From assembly GCA_963693365.1 (NCBI GenBank), contig CAVNZM010000008.1, positions 124,001-188,000 on the forward strand: 64,000 nt of DNA, read 5' to 3'. This DNA is from Amoebidium appalachense. Its lineage: Eukaryota; Ichthyosporea. The notes beneath the pieces were generated by a model. It worked only from the letters and a program-made list of their open reading frames with translations, had not been told where the DNA came from and did no database searches. How positions within the stretch are numbered: the first letter of the stretch is position 1; every line of letters starts with the position of its first letter. Position numbers and translations under genes: made by a program. Shown one piece after another: positions 27,209 to 37,813 of this stretch.

Positions 27209-28083
27209 TCCCTCCCCTCACTCCTCCTCTTAACCAGGCGGGTTCCTGCTCCCACAATTTCTAATCGTGCCTGTGCTTTAATGATTTCTGTACTCCGGTA
27301 TGGACTTGCATGCAAGTGCTTACTTTTAATTCTAACTATCTAAAACAGTGACCTATTGTCGTCCGACTCACCTGCCCCTTGGCCGTTACTTGATGCCGCA
27401 CAAGCAACGTAGGGCCGAGCACAGCCAAAACATCATGTGCTGCAGTGGGGTGGGTTGTGGGCTCTCAGGGCACCCTGTGTTACGCATGTTGGCCAACGTC
27501 AATAAAACACGACAACAAACGTGCTTAAAACACCTGCTGGAGGGTTGGGGACAGGGGAGGGAGTAGGTCTAGCACATGCAGGTGTTTCTGCATTAACCAA
27601 CTTCCGTAGAGAGGAAGAATTGCAAAGGCAGGTGTTTGTGTGTGCATGCGTGTGTGTGTGTGTGCGTGTGCGGGTGGGTGCATGCGTGTATCAGCTCCCG
27701 GGGGGGGGGGGGGGGGGGGGGGGGCTCGCCAGGCAGTAGTCATATGTCACGTGCAAATGCTTGCATATGTGCACGTGCACGGACGTGATAGTTAAGGGCA
27801 GCATTTTGATTGGTATTGGCACTGCCCTTATTTGGTTGTGCATGTACTCGGTGCCTCTGGCCCGGTAGTCATGAAGGGGAAAAGGGGCTGCAGAGGTGGG
27901 AGGGGGAAAAGGGGGGGGGGGGGGGGGGGGAGGGGGAGGGGGGGAGGGGGGGGAGGGGGGGGGGATGCCTGGGGAAGAAGAGTACGGACAAAGGGATGAA
28001 GGAGTGAGTAGGAGAGAGGGGAGGGGGAACAGGGGAGGGGGAGACAGGCCTGGAGAAAGAAGAGTTGGGGAAGGAGGATTGAA

Positions 28084-28131
<48 letters not shown>

Positions 28132-29261
28132 AAAAGAGCAAAAGGAGACATATTGGTAAGTGGGTATGAATGCACTGAGAAGGAGAAGAGGGAATGGAGT
28201 ATGTTTGGAGGCTGAGCCTGGCGAACAAAAGGGTTAGAATGTCGAGGCAGAGAGGGGAAGGGGGAGAGGGAGGGTAAGGCGGGACGAGGAGAGGAAACAG
28301 AGGGAGTTTGATGAGTGGGTGTGATTATCCTTGGGTGGAGGGAAACGAGGAGTGGAGCGGGGAGAGGAAGGAAGAGGGGGAGGGGGACGGGGAGGGGGGG
28401 GCGAGGGCGGAAGGGGGAAGAGGAAGAGGGAATTGGGATAGGGTAGGGGAGAGAGAGACGGAGGGAGAGGAGGGAGGGGGAGAAAGAGGGACGGGAAGCG
28501 GGGGGACCCGGGAAGGTCTTAGGGAAGAGGAGGGGGGCAGGTGGGGCGGCGGGGGGGTGGGAGGGGGAGAGGGGGGTGCCCGGGGGGGGGAGGGGCGGAG
28601 GGGGGGGGGGGAAGGGGGGGGGGGGGGGGGGGGGGGGAGAATGAAAGGGAGGGGAAGGGGGACGGGGAACGAGAGACGGCCGCGGGGAGGGGAAGTGGCA
28701 TGGACGGAGAGGGGGGAGGGGAAGGGGGAGTATTGGGGGGGGAGAGGGAGGGGAGCAGAGAAGGGGCATGGAGAGAGAGGGGGGGCATTGGGGGGGGGAG
28801 GGGGGGGGGGAAGCGGAGAATGGGGGGGAGAGGGCGGTGGGATGGGATTTTTGTTTTGAACACGAATTGCCTAAAAAAAGAAGAAATAGCGGACAAGTAG
28901 GAGCACGTACGGTTTTTCGGCAACCAGCAGCTTTCTCCCCAGGCTCGTCACGGTAGTCCCACCTGTGTGACACTAGGTATACCCCAGGTTTCTGGTACCG
29001 TATCCAAAAAATACTGGTTCACCACAAGCACAACTCAAAAACAAAAGAGATAGTAAGAGCTATCTTGTACTACACATACATAGTTTTGATCCTAACAGTA
29101 ACAAGATAAAGATCAGCTAGTTTGTCTTCTATTTTTTTTTTCCTTTTTATTTTGGTATCTACTATGTACGGTAGCTACTGACGTGAGATGCACAGACACA
29201 CTGTAGTTGTATTCATCTTTGGCCTTGCCCTCCTCTCCGGCATCCTTTCCACGAACTCGAC
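25026..29261 (-). CDS. Unrecognised multi-exon protein, 5' end not found
   Basis: Candidate exons in coding order: 29261-29183, 28962-28911, 27887-27848, 27439-27372, 27270-27235, 26330-26289, 26078-25997, 25096-25026 (stop TAA 25026-25028). Each has a GT donor and AG acceptor and the phases agree at all seven joins, giving about 163 residues. Pieces look protein-like: KDEYNYSVSVHLTWDYRDEP, then a hydrophobic part with LAVLGPTLLV and GVGIIVGCLDTSVIIS. The 27887 acceptor follows about 1 kb of polypyrimidine. Acceptors were chosen to keep phase, so some joins may be wrong; the last two exons are the weakest, and 25096-25026 has a competing frame leading to the orphan exon. No start codon was found. 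I do not recognise the family. Confidence 0.42.
26730..27235 (+). repeat. Polypyrimidine block
   Basis: C runs and CT/CTCG repeats, with two (CTCA)n/(CTCG)n stretches near 27080-27175. On the minus strand it is purine-rich intron sequence between proposed exons of the unrecognised gene. Confidence 0.8.
27890..28855 (+). repeat. Polypurine block, about 1 kb, G-rich
   Basis: Almost only G and A over nearly 1 kb, with a G46 run at 28084-28129 and many GGGGAGGGG units. On the minus strand it is a polypyrimidine tract leading directly into the acceptor at 27888. The long proline-rich minus-strand frame through it is a by-product of C-rich codons. Confidence 0.9.
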
Positions 29262-29886
29262 CTGCCCATGCCCAGTCACGTGCTGCTTCCCACGTGCACC
29301 ACCCCCGACCCCTCTCAAGCACACCATCACCACAACCACCATCATCAACCTCCTGCCCCCCCCCAAAAAAAAAAAAACACACACACACAAACACCTCCCC
29401 TACCTCCCCCACCACCACTGCCCCCCCCCCCCCCCTCTCTCCCCCCCCTCCCACAAAAAAGAAAGAAAGAAAGAAAGAAGGAAAAAAAGGGAAAAAATGA
29501 CGGAAAAGAAAGAAAAGTAACACAGTATTCTATGCTATGATTCTTCAGCGCTTTTTCGCTCTCACTTTCTCCCCCCCCCCCCACTCCCCCCCCCCCCCCC
29601 CCCCCCCCTCCCCCCTCTTTCCCACCTCCTCTCCCCACCCCACCCCTCCCATTACTTTACTTCCTCATCACCCCAACCTTTCCCTCTCCCTCCCCCTCTG
29701 GCCTGGGCTGACGACAACTGCTATCATCGGGCAAACTACCCCCCCTCCCCCTACCGCCACACCCACACCCACACATTCATGTTAGGTCCTCCCCAAACCC
29801 AACATACCCATTTTTAACCCCACCAAATCAAGCAAGCATTATAATATCTACTGATCACCATGATCCCCCATGCGCATGCACCAATC

Positions 29887-29979
<93 letters not shown>

Positions 29980-30026
29980 TTTATATGCATGTATGTCTGT
30001 GTGTCTGTCTGTGTGCGTGTGTGCGT

Positions 30027-30058
<32 letters not shown>

Positions 30059-30140
30059 ATTCTTGCGTTTGTGTCTGTCTGTGCGCACGTGTGTGCGTGT
30101 GTGCCTATGTGTGTGTGTTTGTGTTTTTGTGTGTGTATGT

Positions 30141-30193
<53 letters not shown>

Positions 30194-31325
30194 GGTGGGT
30201 GGGTGGGTTTGTGTGAGAAGACACGAACATACATACCTGGCTCGTGTGAATATGTGTGTGTGTGTGTGTGTGCGTGTGTGTGTGCTTTGCTTATGTGTAA
30301 GAGCGTGTATGCACACTGTGTGACTATGTGCCTGCGTGTAAGCGTGCGTGCAGGTAAGGTTGTGTGTGTACGTACGTACTCCTTGTTCCATGTGTACCCG
30401 TTTACTCGGTTTCTGTGTCTAGCTAGACCTACGACGTAATACGCGGGTTGTACCGGGACTTTTATTCTAATTATGGTATGCCTCAGGCACACTAAACGCA
30501 AGTGCAGGAAGACTCGGAGAAAGGGAGGCAGCTCATTCACCTGAGAATGTAGGGTTCGCTGAGTTCGTTCACAACTGTAATCAGGAGATCCAGAAATGCA
30601 AGCTCACAGAAGGAAAAGGGGTGAGAGCCGAGCCCCCGAAAAAAGAGACGGTGTGCATGTATAACTTACACAGGGGCGGTTGCAGACCGCTCTGCCTGAA
30701 ATTTTGACTGTGTGTTTGTGTGTGCACGAAGCAGAAACCGTTCAGACCGTACACGCTTGTGCAGACAAACACGTGACGGCCCACTGGTCCAGTGCTGGCC
30801 CGCTGGCCAGTGGGGTGGCTCTAGACCGGTTGCGTGGTATGCAAAGACACAGAATGTGCGCATTTGATTGGTGGCTAGTCAGGCAAGGGCCGCAAGGCAG
30901 GAAAGACCTTCCAAAAATGGTAAGTTTTGGTGTGAGTGACTGCTTGCTGACGTCAAATTAAAGCGTTATAAATATTCAGTGCATAGCATAACTCAAAATA
31001 TGAGAAAACACCACAATACATAATGTAAGTTTTTTTCTTTTGACTGGATTTATTCAACGGAAAGATATGCAAGTATGCACGGCATACGGAGAAGACAATA
31101 AAAACTTCACGAGTTATCCAGTAACAAGTGCATACTGAGATACCTGAACACTGTGTGAAAATCATATAAATACTCAATGTGAAGTTACAACGAGGCATCG
31201 ACATAGTCGACACGCCCCAGGCTCTGGGGTGAAAATTGGTGAACCTGGTGAAAATTCAGCGAAATGCACCTGGCCATGTCTCCTGGCCATTACTTCTGCC
31301 AAAGCAGACAAAAAAATATGTATAG
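29262..31325. other. Spacer without a confident gene
   Basis: Contains C and A runs at 29348-29560, a C-rich stretch to 29640, (GT)n at 29889-29976, and (GT)n with a G run at 30010-30190. A plus-strand frame at about 30763-30919 ends in a good donor (AAAATG|GTAAGT) but has no partner exon. A minus-strand ATG frame at 30540 could be an N-terminal exon of the gene ending at 25026, but no phase-consistent link was found. Confidence 0.5.
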
Positions 31326-31763
31326 TATAAAAACACACGATTTATAATGATATTAGATAAGCGGCGAGGTAATATAACAGTTCTAACTTCATGGTTGAGG
31401 AAAGAAGGTTTACCGCGCTCAAGAAGGAACGCCACTTTAAATGAGGTATGTGGTTCAGCCAATCAAAATAACGCACAAGAACTCCACTGTTGCAACTTTC
31501 GGACTGCAAGGACTCGGCGCCGCCGGCTTTCGTTGACCGTGCATGACACACAACCACCACTGGAGAGGAAGTGACGTGAGTGTTAGCTGTTGCCTCAGAC
31601 ATACTGACAGAGCGTTAGATGAAAGCCCGCTGGCTCGCTGTTTGGCACTTCGGAAAGGGCAGGCAGAGGGCGGCGTTGTCTCCACTCACGCTATAGCATT
31701 GGTAACCATCACCTTATCACCAAATCGGATCATACAGACACCTGTTCTGCTCTCTTGTTACAG
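31326..31763 (+). promoter_or_regulatory. Core promoter and 5' UTR with intron for the coiled-coil gene
   Basis: TATAAAAA at 31326-31333 suggests a start site near 31355. GTGAGT at 31576 and TCTTGTTACAG ending at 31763 would remove a 188-base leader intron before the ATG at 31846. Confidence 0.5.
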
Positions 31764-31845
31764 TCTTCAAAACACCGCCTACACACACTGCAGCACAGGC
31801 ATACGTGCTGCCCGCCTCTTCCCCTCGCACTTGCGGGGCAGCAGC

Positions 31846-34759
31846 ATGCACAGGGACCACTGTTCCTCGCTACACAACGCGCCTTCCCCCCGTCCGGGCC
31901 GGGCGCGCAGCCCGTCACCATCGCGTCAGGCCAGCAAGACCCCTGCCCCTGTGGACACAGGCATGTTGACGCCACACGTAACCCCGCCCGCCATGGACGG
32001 CGACTTTGTAGACGTCAGCCTGTCGTTAGACCAGCGTGTGGCGGTTGCAGCCAAGGCCGAGCAGCACGATGAGAACCGGCGGCCTAAGCGCAAACCCACG
32101 GACCGGGTCAAGGACAAGATACGCAGCACCCTGCGGCCCAGGCGCCACACAGACGCGGTGCGCGCAGTGAGTACGGACGCACTGCCAACACGGACGCCCC
32201 TGCAGACGTCTTCGCAGTCCGAGCTGGGCGCGCACGACTACGATTTTGCAGCCGACGACGAGCCACCAGTGCTGGACGCCTGCGTGCTGCTGGCCGTGTG
32301 GATGGGCCAGGCCCAGCTGCCCACGGCCCTGGGCAGGCTGGTGACGCTTTGCAGTGACGAGGGCTACGAGTGCCGCGCAGTCATGCCCACGTCAGTGCCG
32401 CCCCCACCCAGCAGCACACGGGCCGGCAGCAAGAAGCACGACCCGAAGATACTGAGCGAGGTCGAGTGGGCCGACCTGCAGGCCGAGCTCACACAGCTGA
32501 GAGAAAAGGCAGAGGCCACAGAGGCAAAGGCCAACGCCAGCAAGGCACAGGTACGTGCGAGGGGGGGGGGAAGGGGGAGGGGGGGGGGGGGGGGGGTAGT
32601 TTGCTTGTTGTGGCCCAATTTCAAACAGGCGGTTGAAGCAAATAACAAAGACGTGCCTGAAAGCTAGGCTGGGCGGGTGCACAGGCACGCACGTGGGCTG
32701 AACCATACGGACACATCCACGTGCCTGCACCATAACACACACAGACACAGGCATGTATCACACACAGACACAGCTATGTGCGTGCACGATCACAGACACA
32801 GCCATGTGCATGCACCGTTACACAGCCATGGGCTTGCAGTATAACAAAGCACAGACACTGCCTTTTGCCTGCACCATCACACACAGGCACAGCCACAGAC
32901 ACAGCCATGTGCGTGCACCATCACACATAGACACAACCATGTACTTGCACCATAACACACACAAACACAGCCATGCACATGCACACCACACACAAATGGT
33001 CTGGCCACATGCTTGCACCAATTTACACAAAACACAAAGGCTGGCGTGCACAGCCAATCACCTGAACCTTGACATACACAGACAACGGTGCACAGCCACA
33101 TCATCTACTGTAACACACCAATGCTTGAACAGCCTGACGGTCAAGCGTATGCAGCATGACACACAAGATATATATGCTCAGCCATACTCAGGCATAAATG
33201 CAAACGATTCAAAACACACGAGGGATAGGTGAACAGCCACAGGCTGTGTTTTTAGATACACCGTGACATGAGCGCACTTAATACGCCGTCAGGCACAGGC
33301 ACACAGGGACTAGCAGAGACTTAGTCTTGTGTTCGGACCAGCAGACGGGCGTACGTGTGTACCGCAAATAGACTTGCACACATGATCAAACCTGGTCAGC
33401 TTCCGGGGTCTCTTTGCTTAAACAGGCCAAGCAGAATACAGGCAGGCTGAGAAAAACGGAGAGCTTAAAATTGAACACTGCAACAGCATGTGCATGCCCT
33501 GCAGGCTGGCCTAGTGCCTTATACGAAGGATATGGAGGCAACACCTTTGACTGCATACACAGCAGTACTAACAGGCGGCCACAGCTTGCACAGCAGAAGG
33601 AGCGGCTGCGCTACCTGGAGGAGGAGCGGCTGGTGCTGCTGGAGCGTGTGCAGGTGCTTGCCGAGGGCCAGCGCAGTGCCGGCATGGACTGGGACGGCAG
33701 CGACGACGAGCACGAGTACGACGACAACTTCTGGGACGAAACCCGCCGCCAGCCCCGCCCCCAACAGCCCCGCCGCTTTGTGTGCCCCGACGACCTGGCC
33801 GGCGACATCGAGAGGGAGGTGGGCGCCCGGCTGGCCGGCAGCAACGACCAGGTGGCGGCGGCCGGGGAGGCCGGGGTGGTGCTGCCCACGGCCATTGTGG
33901 CCATGAGGCGCGAGTGGGAGGCCGAGCGCAGCAGCATGCAGGCGCAGATCCAGCAGCTTGGCGGCCTGCAGGGCGAGCTGCAGGAGCGCACGGAGCAGCT
34001 GCTGGTGCTGGGCCAGGAGCTGGAGCGGCTGCAGGACGAGCTGATGGCGCTGCGCAACGACAGCGAGGCCATGGCCCTGGCCGCAGACGCTGAAAGGGTC
34101 GGCTGGCAGGCCAGGGAGCAGGCCCTCAAGACCGCAAACTACCAGCTCACGTGCGAGCTGGAGGCCGCAGCAGACGACACGGAGGCACTGCGGGCAGAGC
34201 TGCAGCGGGCACGGGAGCAGATCGAGGAGGGCCAGGCGGCGCTGGCCAAGGAGCAGGAGGAGAGGGAGAGCGACAACATCTTCATCTACACGGCACTGGA
34301 GAAGGACATGAACAACCTCAGGGCCGAGGTCCAGGTGCGTGTGTGCTGCACTTGGGCTGCCCTGCTGGTGTTGGCCGTGGTTGTGGGGCTACGGGGGAAG
34401 GGGGAGGGGGGAGGGGGGCACAATGGGGTCAGGGATAGGGGTGGTAAAGGGGGGGATGTAGGTGGACATTTGTATGCTTGGCACGTACGGCTGCTGACGG
34501 GGCACGTGCAGGGGCTCAAGGCCGAGGTCAAGGTGCTGCAGCAGCAGCGCAGCGCCCTGGAGGGCACCAACGTGGAGCTGTACCGCTCCCTGCAGGACAC
34601 ACAGGCACGCTGGCGCGGCGAGTTTGAGCGCACACACGCAGCACACAGGGAGCAGCTGGACGCCCTCCAGGCCGTGCTCAAGGTATGTGTATTCTTGTGT
34701 TGTTGTTTTTCTTTTGTTTTTTTTTTTGGTGGTGGTGGTGGTGGGGGGGGGGGGGGGGG

Positions 34760-34790
<31 letters not shown>

Positions 34791-35488
34791 CTGATCGCAG
34801 CCGTGTGTTGGTTTGCACAGACATGGATTGCCGGGTGCTTGGAATGGCATGTGCAGCCCCACAGACTCTGATTTCCACTCCCCCCTCCCCCCCCAAGACA
34901 CGCAGTGCGCTGTGCGACACCCTGTGCCAGAAGGTGGCCGAGCTGGAGGCCGAGGTGGGGGAGTTGAGGCACAGCAACGAGCAGCTGCAGGAGGAATGCG
35001 AACAGCAGCGCAGAGAGGCCGAGTGCCTGGGTGAGGAGGCCCAGGGCTACGGGGACAGGCTGGAGGGCATCCGCAGAGAGAGGGACCAGGCCCTGGAGAG
35101 GCTGGCCCAGGCCGAGGCCAAGGAGCGACGGGCCAGCCAGGGCCAGGAGGTCATGCGCAGGGAGATCGAGAGCCTGCGCCGCAGCATGGGCATAGCCCAG
35201 ATGCTCGAGCAGCAGCAGCAGCAGCAGCAGGCCCCCGACCCACCAAAGCCCAGCCCCAGCGCAGCCCCCCACCTGCTGCCCCTGCTGCAGAGCCACACCA
35301 CCCCCCTGTGGGAGGAAGACTCGGCAGAAGACGACGAGCCCTCCCCCCCCCCGATCAAGGGGCCAGCACGCACGCACAGCCTCACGGCCCTGCCATTGGA
35401 GGAGGAGGACATGGCGCCAAAGAAGGAGCTCAAGAGGTACCACAGTGTGTTTGGGTTTCCTAGGACCAAGGCCGTCGGGTCAAGCTAG
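31846..35488 (+). CDS. Coiled-coil protein, function unknown (4 exons, about 738 residues)
   Basis: Exons: 31846-32550, about 33585-34334, 34512-34682, 34898-35488 (stop TAG 35486-35488). All junctions are phase 0. Upstream in-frame codons exist, but the ATG at 31846 follows the leader intron and begins a basic Ser/Pro-rich tail (RARSPSPSRQASKTPAPVDT), so it was preferred. Residues about 205-235, 236-260 and 330-610 are heptad-rich Glu/Gln/Arg/Leu coiled coils (ELQERTEQLLVLGQELERL), split by an acidic, Arg/Pro-rich insert (DDEHEYDDNFWDETRR). A short poly-Gln (about seven) lies near residue 635, then a proline-rich tail ending with a basic RYHSVFGFPRTK motif. This suggests a scaffold, Golgi, centrosome or cytoskeletal role, but no family-defining domain was seen. 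The fourth acceptor is AAG in a C-rich tract, and the second could be 33585 or 33594. Confidence 0.82.
32680..33060 (+). repeat. Degenerate minisatellite in intron 1 of the coiled-coil gene
   Basis: Loosely repeated units of 30-40 bp with ACACAGCCATGTGCNTGCAC and CATCACACACAGACACAG elements. The pattern is diverged compared with the tight arrays elsewhere. Confidence 0.6.
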
Positions 35489-37185
35489 TAGTAGATGGGT
35501 ACGAATGCGCACGCAGAGCAGAGTATCTAGTGTATGAACGGTAGTTTTAGGTTAGCCCTTGAATATTGATAAGATTGCACTGAACCAAATTTCATGGTTC
35601 TGGAAAATAATTTCTGAAATTCAAGTTCTGGGTGCATGCGGTTGCAGTGCTGCTGTACATAGGTGACGGGCAGACCAATCATCTGCCGGCATGATTGGGT
35701 GTGGCATGTGGCCCCTCTGAGGCTGCTGGACCCACAGGCTAGCCCCCTCAATAAGACATGAAGTCCTCAATGCAGGTGTCCTTACCACGTGTGTGTATCG
35801 CACATCTTTCCATTACCCCCCCTCCCCTCGCCTCCCCGCCTCCCCCTCCCCATTCGGCTCCACAGACCCACATCAAGGCACAACATAAGCACATCAGCTT
35901 TGAGCCCGGCCCAGTAACACTCACCCTCCCCCCCCCCCCCCCCCCCCCTTTCGGCACCCATGCATCCACAAGACCTTCACACACCCCACGTGCACACCGG
36001 TCAGCATCCACCTGAGTTGAAATCCAACCGTGAAGCCTATGTGCTGGCTAGCCGGTGTTGGCTAGGCCAATCATCCAATCATACTTGTCGCTGCCACCGA
36101 ACACAAAAGCACTAATGTTCTTACTTTCAAAGTTCAGTGTCTTGCTCTATGCTGCCGTCTCGGGTGGGTACCGGCCCCACTGATCGGTCTGATCTGGGCA
36201 GACATATTTGCTCTTGGGAACTAGAAATCTAGTAACGCTTAATAGTATGAAGCATGTGGGTAACCTCTTACAGTAAGTTGGTAAACCATGCACGTGTATG
36301 TGACCTAGCACGTTCGGTGCTTTCAGCCATGTGTGTACGTGTGCATATACCAAAAGTAGGCATTTATCATTCGCGAAAGCATATCACACAACCTGTGTTT
36401 GCTAATATAGCTCGGTATCATTTTCATTGTTCATTATTCAACCATATTACTTGCATGCTAATAACATTAGATAAGTCAGAAACTGCACATGTGCCATCCC
36501 CCCTCCCCCCCCTCCTCCCCCCCCCCCCCCCCCTCCCCCTCCCCCCCCCCCCCCTCCAGCTCCCTGCCTTGGCCCACAGAACTCCAACCAGCCCCGCATT
36601 CATGCCTTCAAGTGCCCGTCATGTGTCCGAGTGTCTGGCCCGCAGCAGACGCAAGCTGCCCATCGTCACCGGTCGTGGCCGTTGCTCGGTGGCCGTGGTG
36701 GTGCTGAACACAACTAGGGGGGGTGCCTTGCTGCTGTCTGTGGATATGTAAATTTGCAGGGTGAGATATATGTGCATGCTGCCAGTGTCTGTGGATATGC
36801 AAATGTGCAGCGTGCGATAAATGTGCGTGCTGCTGCCTGTGGATATGCAACTGTGCAGGGTGAGATATATGTGCATGGTGCTGTCTGTGGATATGCAAAT
36901 GTGCAGGGTGAGATATATGTGCATGGTGCTGTCTGTGGATATGCAAATGTGCAGGGTGAGATATGTGCATGGTGCTGTCTGTGGATATGCAAATGTGCAG
37001 GGTGAGATATATGTGCATGGTGCTGTCTGTGGATATGCAAATGTGCAGGGTGAGATATATGTGCATGGTGCTGTCTGTGGGTATGCAAATTTGCAGGAAA
37101 AGATATATGTGCATGCACTGAGTTAGGCAGGCAGTGACCAAAAAGGCACAGGCAGGCATCAAAGGTAGCATGCACTGTGCTGAGC

Positions 37186-37227
<42 letters not shown>

Positions 37228-37401
37228 ATGCGTGCGCACGTGCTTGTGGTGCGTGCGTGTGTGCGTGCGGGCGGGCGGACAGGCGGGCGTGTGTGTGCAT
37301 GCGTGTACTGTAACATGTGCGCGTGCGCGCATGCCACGTGATATTGCAGGATGTGTGCCAAGGGGTGTGTCAGTGCGCGCAACCTCCTTTTATGTGTGCT
37401 A

Positions 37402-37443
<42 letters not shown>

Positions 37444-37813
37444 CGGGGGGAGGGGGGGGGGGGGGGGGGGGGCTGTTGGAGGGGGAGGGGGATGAGGGAA
37501 GCATGCATGTGGGTATGTGTAAGCGAAGTGTTACAGTACATGCTCTGCACGGCATGGGTGCATCACGGTGTGCATGTGTTCATGTGAACTTCAGTGGTTC
37601 CATGCACACAGGTATGCATGGGCATGTCCGTGTTAGTGTCACGTTTGCCTTTCAGCCTGCGTGCCTGTGTGAATGTGGGCCTCTGCACTCGTTCAAGTGT
37701 GATACGCAAACGTGCCTGTGTGAGGCTGTGTGAATGGGCATGTGTCTGTGTGCCTACGCACATGTGCCTGTGTGCCTGTGCACACGTGCCGGTGCCTGTG
37801 TGTTTGAGCCTAC
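35489..37813. other. Spacer between coiled-coil and BAR-lipase genes
   Basis: Holds the 3' flank of the coiled-coil gene (an AATAAG at about 35750 could act in 3' processing), C runs near 35930 and 36500-36555, a 48-bp minisatellite, (GT)n at 37187-37226 and 37405-37440, and a G run at 37447-37472. A possible plus-strand exon at 36583-36751 is described under findings. The 3'-terminal exon of the BAR-lipase gene should also lie here but was not identified. Confidence 0.5.
36735..37120. repeat. Minisatellite, 48-bp unit
   Basis: About eight copies of a unit with GGTGCTGTCTGTGGATATGC followed by AAATGTGCAGGGTGAGATAT and ATGTGCAT. One copy is shortened by three bases. Because 48 is a multiple of three, the array is open on both strands as 16-residue repeats; these are not considered genes. 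Confidence 0.9.

Noticed and set aside
27828-28973. A 381-residue proline-rich minus-strand frame
   Set aside because: It is a by-product of the polypurine tract. Only its ends (28911-28962 and 27848-27887) look like exons.
30763-30919. Plus-strand exon ending in AAAATG|GTAAGT
   Set aside because: No phase-compatible partner exon or start codon could be found.
36608-37300. 230-residue minus-strand frame over the 48-bp array
   Set aside because: It is minisatellite translation extended into (GT)n; no promoter or splice partner was found.
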